Positions 60,344 through 64,000 of a DNA stretch of 64,000 bases are shown piece after piece. The position numbers were made by a program, and so were the translations under genes. Within the stretch, counting starts at the first letter, position 1; each line of letters opens with the position of its first letter. Where the stretch lies: positions 146,796 through 210,795 of the forward strand of contig NZ_VIKU02000006.1 in the NCBI RefSeq assembly GCF_009371985.2, written 5' to 3'. Below the pieces are notes generated by a model. That model saw only the letters and a list, made by a program, of their open reading frames with translations, was not told where the DNA came from and made no database searches. The DNA comes from Pelagihabitans pacificus (GTDB lineage: Bacteria; Bacteroidota; Bacteroidia; Flavobacteriales; Flavobacteriaceae).

Positions 60344-61261
60344 ATGAAAAAAGTCTTTGTAGCCATTTTGTTGTTCCCAACTACCAATACCTCCTATTCC
60401 CAGGACTTGGAGCCCTTTGAACTGGCCGATTCGTGGATTTCGAAAATCTCCGCTATGGTGCCAACAGGAACAGAGATTAGCGATCGGGAAAAGAAGAAGG
60501 TTCTTATTTTCTCACTACATACCGGCTACGAGCACTGGACCCTACCGCATACCGAAGCGGTCATGAAAATACTGGCGGAAAAATCAGGGGATTTTAAAGT
60601 GACCACGTCAAAGGATATTGTCGCCTTTAAGAAGGAAAACCTTGCAAGGTATGATGCCTTGATTTTGAACAACAACTGTTCAATTCACGATCGACGAAAT
60701 CTTTTTTGGGATGTCCTAAAGAATGATGGCTCCTTAACAGATGAGCAGGCCTGGGACAGGGCAGCACAGCTAGAGGCGAACCTCTTGGACTATGTACGAA
60801 CGGGAGGTGGACTAGTGCTTTTACACGGGGCTATCGTAATGCAGAATACATCGGAGGCCTTTGGAAAAATGGTAGGCGGTAGCTTTGATTACCATCCCAA
60901 ACAGCAAAAAATCGAAGTCAAATTGGTCGATTCGGAACACAGGCTGGTCGAGGCGTTTGACGGTGAGGGTTTTGAACATGTCGATGAGCCTTATTTCTTT
61001 GACAACGCATATTTCGATTACAACTTCAGGCCCCTTCTCTATATGGAAGCCAATCAGCTTGAAGGTAAGAAGGAATCGGTAACCGATACGGTCAAATACA
61101 TCTCTTGGATCAAGAAATATGGTAAAGGACGGATTTTTTATTCCTCCCCTTCCCACAACGCACAGAGTTATGAAAATCCAAAGTTACTGCGCTATTTGTC
61201 GGATGGTCTGCAGTATGTGGTAGGCACGATCGATTGCGACGATTCGCCCATTGAGAAATGA
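60344..61261 (+). CDS. Secreted ThuA-domain protein
   Basis: A 305-residue protein with a signal peptide ending in TSYSQ. The ThuA fold is seen in KVLIFSLHTGYEHWTLPHTE, ARYDALILNNNCSIHDRRN, GGGLVLLHGAIVMQNTSEAF, and KYGKGRIFYSSPSHNAQSYE. It belongs with the DUF1080/Gfo-Idh-associated ThuA group and is a different subtype from the ThuA lipoprotein at 6848-7900. It is divergent from the DUF6807-Gfo/Idh operon across a 131-base region and ends 2 bases from the converging trhA gene. Confidence 0.87.
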   Translation: MKKVFVAILLFPTTNTSYSQDLEPFELADSWISKISAMVPTGTEISDREKKKVLIFSLHTGYEHWTLPHTEAVMKILAEKSGDFKVTTSKDIVAFKKENLARYDALILNNNCSIHDRRNLFWDVLKNDGSLTDEQAWDRAAQLEANLLDYVRTGGGLVLLHGAIVMQNTSEAFGKMVGGSFDYHPKQQKIEVKLVDSEHRLVEAFDGEGFEHVDEPYFFDNAYFDYNFRPLLYMEANQLEGKKESVTDTVKYISWIKKYGKGRIFYSSPSHNAQSYENPKLLRYLSDGLQYVVGTIDCDDSPIEK

Positions 61262-61263
61262 AA

Positions 61264-61926
61264 TTAAACTACATCCAAATAAATGAAGAGCCAATGGCAA
61301 ACGGCTCCCCCTAGTACAAATAAATGCCAAATAAAGTGGTTATACGGTATCTTCCTGTTCGCATAAAACAGAATTCCCAAGGTGTAAAAGGCACCACCAC
61401 CAAACAACAGATTAATGCCCAAATCGGTGGTCGCTTCCCTTAGGTTCGAAAAATCCAATATGATCAACCACCCCATGACCACATATAGTAAAAGGGACAC
61501 CAACTCGTATTTCCCGGTAAAAAAAAGCTTGAGTACGGCCCCAAAAGCCGCAATAGCCCACACGGTATAGAAGAGCGTCCATCCGTTACCACTTTCCAAA
61601 CTTATTAGAGCCACAGGAGTATAGGTACCGGCGATTAGGAGATAAATGCCAATATGGTCGATAATCTGGTAGATCTTTCTTAGGTGAGCCTTTGACACCG
61701 CATGGTATACCATCGATGCCGTAAAGAGTGCTATAAGGCAAAGACTATAAATCAAGATACTAAGCGTAGCATAGGGAGTTTTATCGGTGCTTTTTTGGAG
61801 TAGGAAAAACAAACCAATAAAACCTAACAGTACCCCGAGACCATGCGAATAAGCATTTAAACGCTCTTCGAGCCGACTGCCCGATTCCCCCATGTACCCT
61901 TTTGTATTATTTGTACCGTTTGCCAT
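61264..61926 (-). CDS. trhA: TrhA/hemolysin III family (PAQR) membrane protein
   Basis: A 220-residue protein with seven hydrophobic helices. The PAQR metal-site motifs are ASMVYHAVSK, IDHIGIYLLIAGTYTP and the C-terminal HFIWHLFVLGGAVCHW. Bacterial members affect membrane fluidity; the zinc site resembles adiponectin-receptor ceramidases. The ATG at 61926 overlaps the end of the upstream amidohydrolase gene by 20 bases; a second ATG at 61893 starts MGESGSRLEERLNAYSHG and could be the true start. Confidence 0.88.
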   Translation of the reverse strand: MANGTNNTKGYMGESGSRLEERLNAYSHGLGVLLGFIGLFFLLQKSTDKTPYATLSILIYSLCLIALFTASMVYHAVSKAHLRKIYQIIDHIGIYLLIAGTYTPVALISLESGNGWTLFYTVWAIAAFGAVLKLFFTGKYELVSLLLYVVMGWLIILDFSNLREATTDLGINLLFGGGAFYTLGILFYANRKIPYNHFIWHLFVLGGAVCHWLFIYLDVV

Positions 61927-63244
61927 GTTTAATGACCATGTCTACCTTCTGAAGAAGACTAATATAGCGAAGAACATCCCCATCAACTGCAATGATATCG
62001 GCATATTTGCCGGGCGTAATGGTACCAACTTCATCGGCCACCCCCATCCAAAGTGCCGGCCAGTAGGTCGCCCCACGAATAGCGTACATAGGGTCGATAC
62101 CAAATTCATTGACCCAGACGTCGAGTTCGTTCCAGGTAGATTGACTGTGGAACTTCATTGGTATGCCGCTATCGGTACCTATCATTAGGACCACCCCAGC
62201 GTCTAACAGTTGATTGATTTTAGTTTCCAACGTAGGTTTACGGGAAGGCGTTAGTTGAAAATAGGGCAATCTATCCGGGTGTGCAATGCTTTTTTTGATA
62301 TCAGTAATTACACTATCCGGTAGTCCTCTGTGCCACGAATCGTTATCCAGTTTTTCAGGATTATCCCGAATGTATTCATAGTTGTACAGTCCTTCGACTG
62401 TCGGACACCAAAATAAAGGTCCTTGGCTCATATCCGCCGTTCGCTCCCTGATCATTTCCATCACGTCATCCGGATATCTCGGCGCGGAAGAAAGGCCGGT
62501 ATGTTCAAAGCAATCCGCACCTGCTATCAAACCTCTCCGAATTTCGTCTGGCCGGTGACCATGGGCAACCACTTTTAAACCATTCTTATGGGCCTCATCG
62601 ACCACCGCCTTGACCTCTTCCATGGTCATTTGGTCCTGATCGATCAGTTTTACGACATCGACCCCGGCCTTGGCCAACTTTCGAATTTTCTTTCTCGCAT
62701 CCTCTGCACCGTTGACGCCCCATCGAAAATCTTCCGTGCCAGGATACGGTTCATGTTGGATAAACGGGCCTGATACGTATAGGGTAGCCCCCGGTATCTC
62801 GCCATTGTTGATAGCGTCACGTACAGCAATACTCTCTTCCAAAGGTCCTCCCAAATCACGGGCACTGGTGACTCCTGCCATTAATAATTGATGGGCCGAG
62901 GCCGGCATTATCACATCTTTGAAGAGGGGAGGATAGGTCTTATCCCAATAGGTATAGTCCGCATGCCCGTTGATCATCGTATGCACATGCATGTCCCACA
63001 GGCCTGGAAGTATCGACATGCCCTCTGTTGAGATGACTTCGGCGTTTTCGGGAATGGGCGTGGTGTCGACCGTACCAACAGTTTTGATTTTTTCCCCTTC
63101 AATAATGATAACACTGTTCTTTATGGGTTCAGAACCGAAACCATCGATCAAGGTGCCTCCGACCAGCGCTTTCATGTCGCTTTCCTGGGAAAAGGCAAAA
63201 ACCGCCGTCAAGAGGGCCATTAGCGTTGAAATTCTTTTTCGCAT
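61907..63244 (-). CDS. Secreted amidohydrolase (imidazolonepropionase/prolidase-like)
   Basis: ATG at 63244 starts a signal peptide (MRKRISTLMALLTAVFAFSQ). The 445-residue enzyme has metal ligands in LWDMHVHTMING, the carboxylated-lysine region AGVDVVKLIDQDQMTMEEV, His in KVVAHGHRPDEIRR, His in CFEHTGLSSAP and Asp in VLMIGTDSGIPMK. Members of this group hydrolyse dipeptides, cyclic amides or organophosphates; substrate unknown. It is cotranscribed with trhA through a 20-base overlap. The gap upstream to the window edge has only remnants. Confidence 0.9.
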   Translation of the reverse strand: MRKRISTLMALLTAVFAFSQESDMKALVGGTLIDGFGSEPIKNSVIIIEGEKIKTVGTVDTTPIPENAEVISTEGMSILPGLWDMHVHTMINGHADYTYWDKTYPPLFKDVIMPASAHQLLMAGVTSARDLGGPLEESIAVRDAINNGEIPGATLYVSGPFIQHEPYPGTEDFRWGVNGAEDARKKIRKLAKAGVDVVKLIDQDQMTMEEVKAVVDEAHKNGLKVVAHGHRPDEIRRGLIAGADCFEHTGLSSAPRYPDDVMEMIRERTADMSQGPLFWCPTVEGLYNYEYIRDNPEKLDNDSWHRGLPDSVITDIKKSIAHPDRLPYFQLTPSRKPTLETKINQLLDAGVVLMIGTDSGIPMKFHSQSTWNELDVWVNEFGIDPMYAIRGATYWPALWMGVADEVGTITPGKYADIIAVDGDVLRYISLLQKVDMVIKHGKRYK

Positions 63245-63425
63245 ACAAAATGGATTTGCTAAATATACCGAAAAATGGTGCAATGCCTTAAAAACATTCA
63301 AATCTTTGAAGCGGCGGAGACATATTTTATAATTTACGTATGACTCATGTCGTAACCTGAACTTTATCTAAATTTTATTGTTGAAAAATGGTTTAAAGGG
63401 AATTATATTCCTGCCTGGATACCGT

Positions 63426-63588
63426 ATGCCTCAAACAACAACGATTGTCTTTTTGTTCCCCACTTTTTATTGCCTCATGGGCTGCGAAGATTTCATCGAA
63501 ATCGATACCTCCTTCCGAACCTCCAAGATCAGTGGTAAACGAAGTATTGCGCGCCGATGAAAATGAGTCTTTATACCCATTGAAATAG
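63426..63588 (+). pseudogene. SusD/RagB-like lipoprotein remnant (N-terminus)
   Basis: From the ATG at 63426 the frame reads MPQTTTIVFLFPTFYCLMGC and EDFIEIDT, a lipoprotein signal followed by the acidic start typical of SusD-family outer-membrane lipoproteins. Further along a shifted frame gives VVNEVLRADENESLYPLK and a stop at 63586-63588. The rest of the gene and any SusC partner are missing. The remaining bases to 63890 carry no gene I can support. Confidence 0.45.
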
Positions 63589-63890
63589 AAGTGCCCTGAA
63601 GCAATAATATTTTCGTGGATACTCCGATTACTTGTTTGGAACGTATTCTAATTATTACCGAAGTATTCGAAAAGTTTGTCGTGGTTCTAGCTACTGGGAT
63701 TTGAAATGCTACGGATGTAGATAAAGGCTCCGACACCTATGTAGCCGACCCTTCTTTTTCGACCGACCAATGCATTCCCACCAGTGTTTTGGAAGATGTA
63801 CTCTTCACCCTGGTTATTACCCATGATAGGCGGCGCTATACGGCCCAGACCAGTCGAGCCCTTCGTCTCCTCCGGGCCCTCTTGCATAAA

Positions 63891-63922
63891 AAAAGCCCCG
63901 CATCTTTCGATGCGGGGCTTTT
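63891..63922 (-). terminator. Strong terminator of the rRNA operon
   Basis: AAAAGCCCCGCATC (63891-63904) and GATGCGGGGCTTTT (63909-63922) form a 14-bp stem with loop TTTC. On the - strand it follows the 5S rRNA 3' end within about 7 bases and is followed by a T run. Confidence 0.93.
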
Positions 63923-63928
63923 CGAGGT

Positions 63929-64000
63929 AAGGCGGCGACCTACTCTCCCACTTGGTATAGCAGTACCATCGGCGCTAACGGGCTTAACTTCCCTGTTCGG
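63929..64000 (-). rRNA. rrf: 5S ribosomal RNA, 3' part
   Basis: The reverse complement of 63929-64000 reads CCGAACAGGGAAGTTAAGCC at the window edge and ends GGGAGAGTAGGTCGCCGCC, which is the 3' two thirds of bacterial 5S rRNA (loop B/C region to the closing helix). The 5' end, and presumably 23S and 16S, lie beyond the window on the same strand. Confidence 0.95.

Noticed and set aside
63687..63887. A 66-codon - strand frame just after the rRNA terminator
   Set aside because: Parts look coding (QGEEYIFQNTGGNALVG) but there is no start signal or family; kept out for lack of support.
1..64000. tRNA genes, transposases, phage genes, integrase
   Set aside because: None was recognised on either strand while reading; short tRNA genes could be missed without a scan.

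Overview
The window looks like chromosomal DNA of a marine member of the Flavobacteriaceae (Bacteroidota). The evidence is gene content typical of that family (OstA-like protein, DUF349 repeat protein, DUF368 pair, DUF6090, DUF6048/DUF6452, DUF6768 and CCC-motif proteins, TonB-dependent receptor with a carboxypeptidase-like N-terminus), many SPII lipoprotein signals, frequent TTG starts, weak ribosome binding sites and several TAnnTTTG (-7) promoter boxes. Genus is not determined.

Layout. 0-18 kb is mostly core genome on the + strand: the end of a Rel/SpoT (p)ppGpp enzyme, a Fur-family regulator, purA with terminator, OstA-like protein, a class III aminotransferase, a TPR protein, two tandem DUF368 membrane proteins, aroE and a five-repeat DUF349 protein. 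A two-gene lipoprotein operon (PVC-type cytochrome c/beta-propeller protein plus ThuA) sits between purA and the OstA gene. A 7-bp-period degenerate tandem repeat lies between aroE and the DUF349 gene.

18-34.9 kb is accessory and visibly AT-richer in large parts. It holds spaced single genes (M28 and S41 peptidases, VOC, EthD, an orphan lipoprotein) whose borders share short motifs and palindromes, a DASS transporter, then a gene graveyard at 24.9-27.7 kb with remnants of a Crp/Fnr regulator, an MBL-fold hydrolase, a TPR-tailed protein and unassigned genes. LytTR/DUF2306, an amidohydrolase, SnoaL, a second VOC, a TPR adenylate cyclase and a GNAT protein follow.

34.9-53.9 kb returns to housekeeping: rny, a structured RNA that fits 6S RNA, zapA and a coiled-coil partner on the - strand; then M23 peptidase, TonB-dependent receptor, cysteine desulfurase, Smr protein, small membrane proteins, ornithine aminotransferase, an ECF sigma/DUF6768 pair, rlmD, DUF6452/DUF6048, a THUMP RNA methyltransferase, a ZIP transporter and DUF4268.

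53.9-63.2 kb is an envelope catabolic block: penicillin-acylase-like lipoprotein, two exported Gfo/Idh/MocA proteins with a DUF6807/PmoA lipoprotein, a divergent ThuA protein, TrhA and a secreted amidohydrolase. Together with the heme/ThuA operon at 3.7-7.9 kb this suggests periplasmic oxidation of sugars or glycosides split over two loci (inference). The right edge holds a SusD remnant, an rRNA operon terminator and the 3' part of a 5S rRNA on the - strand, so an rRNA operon continues past the window.
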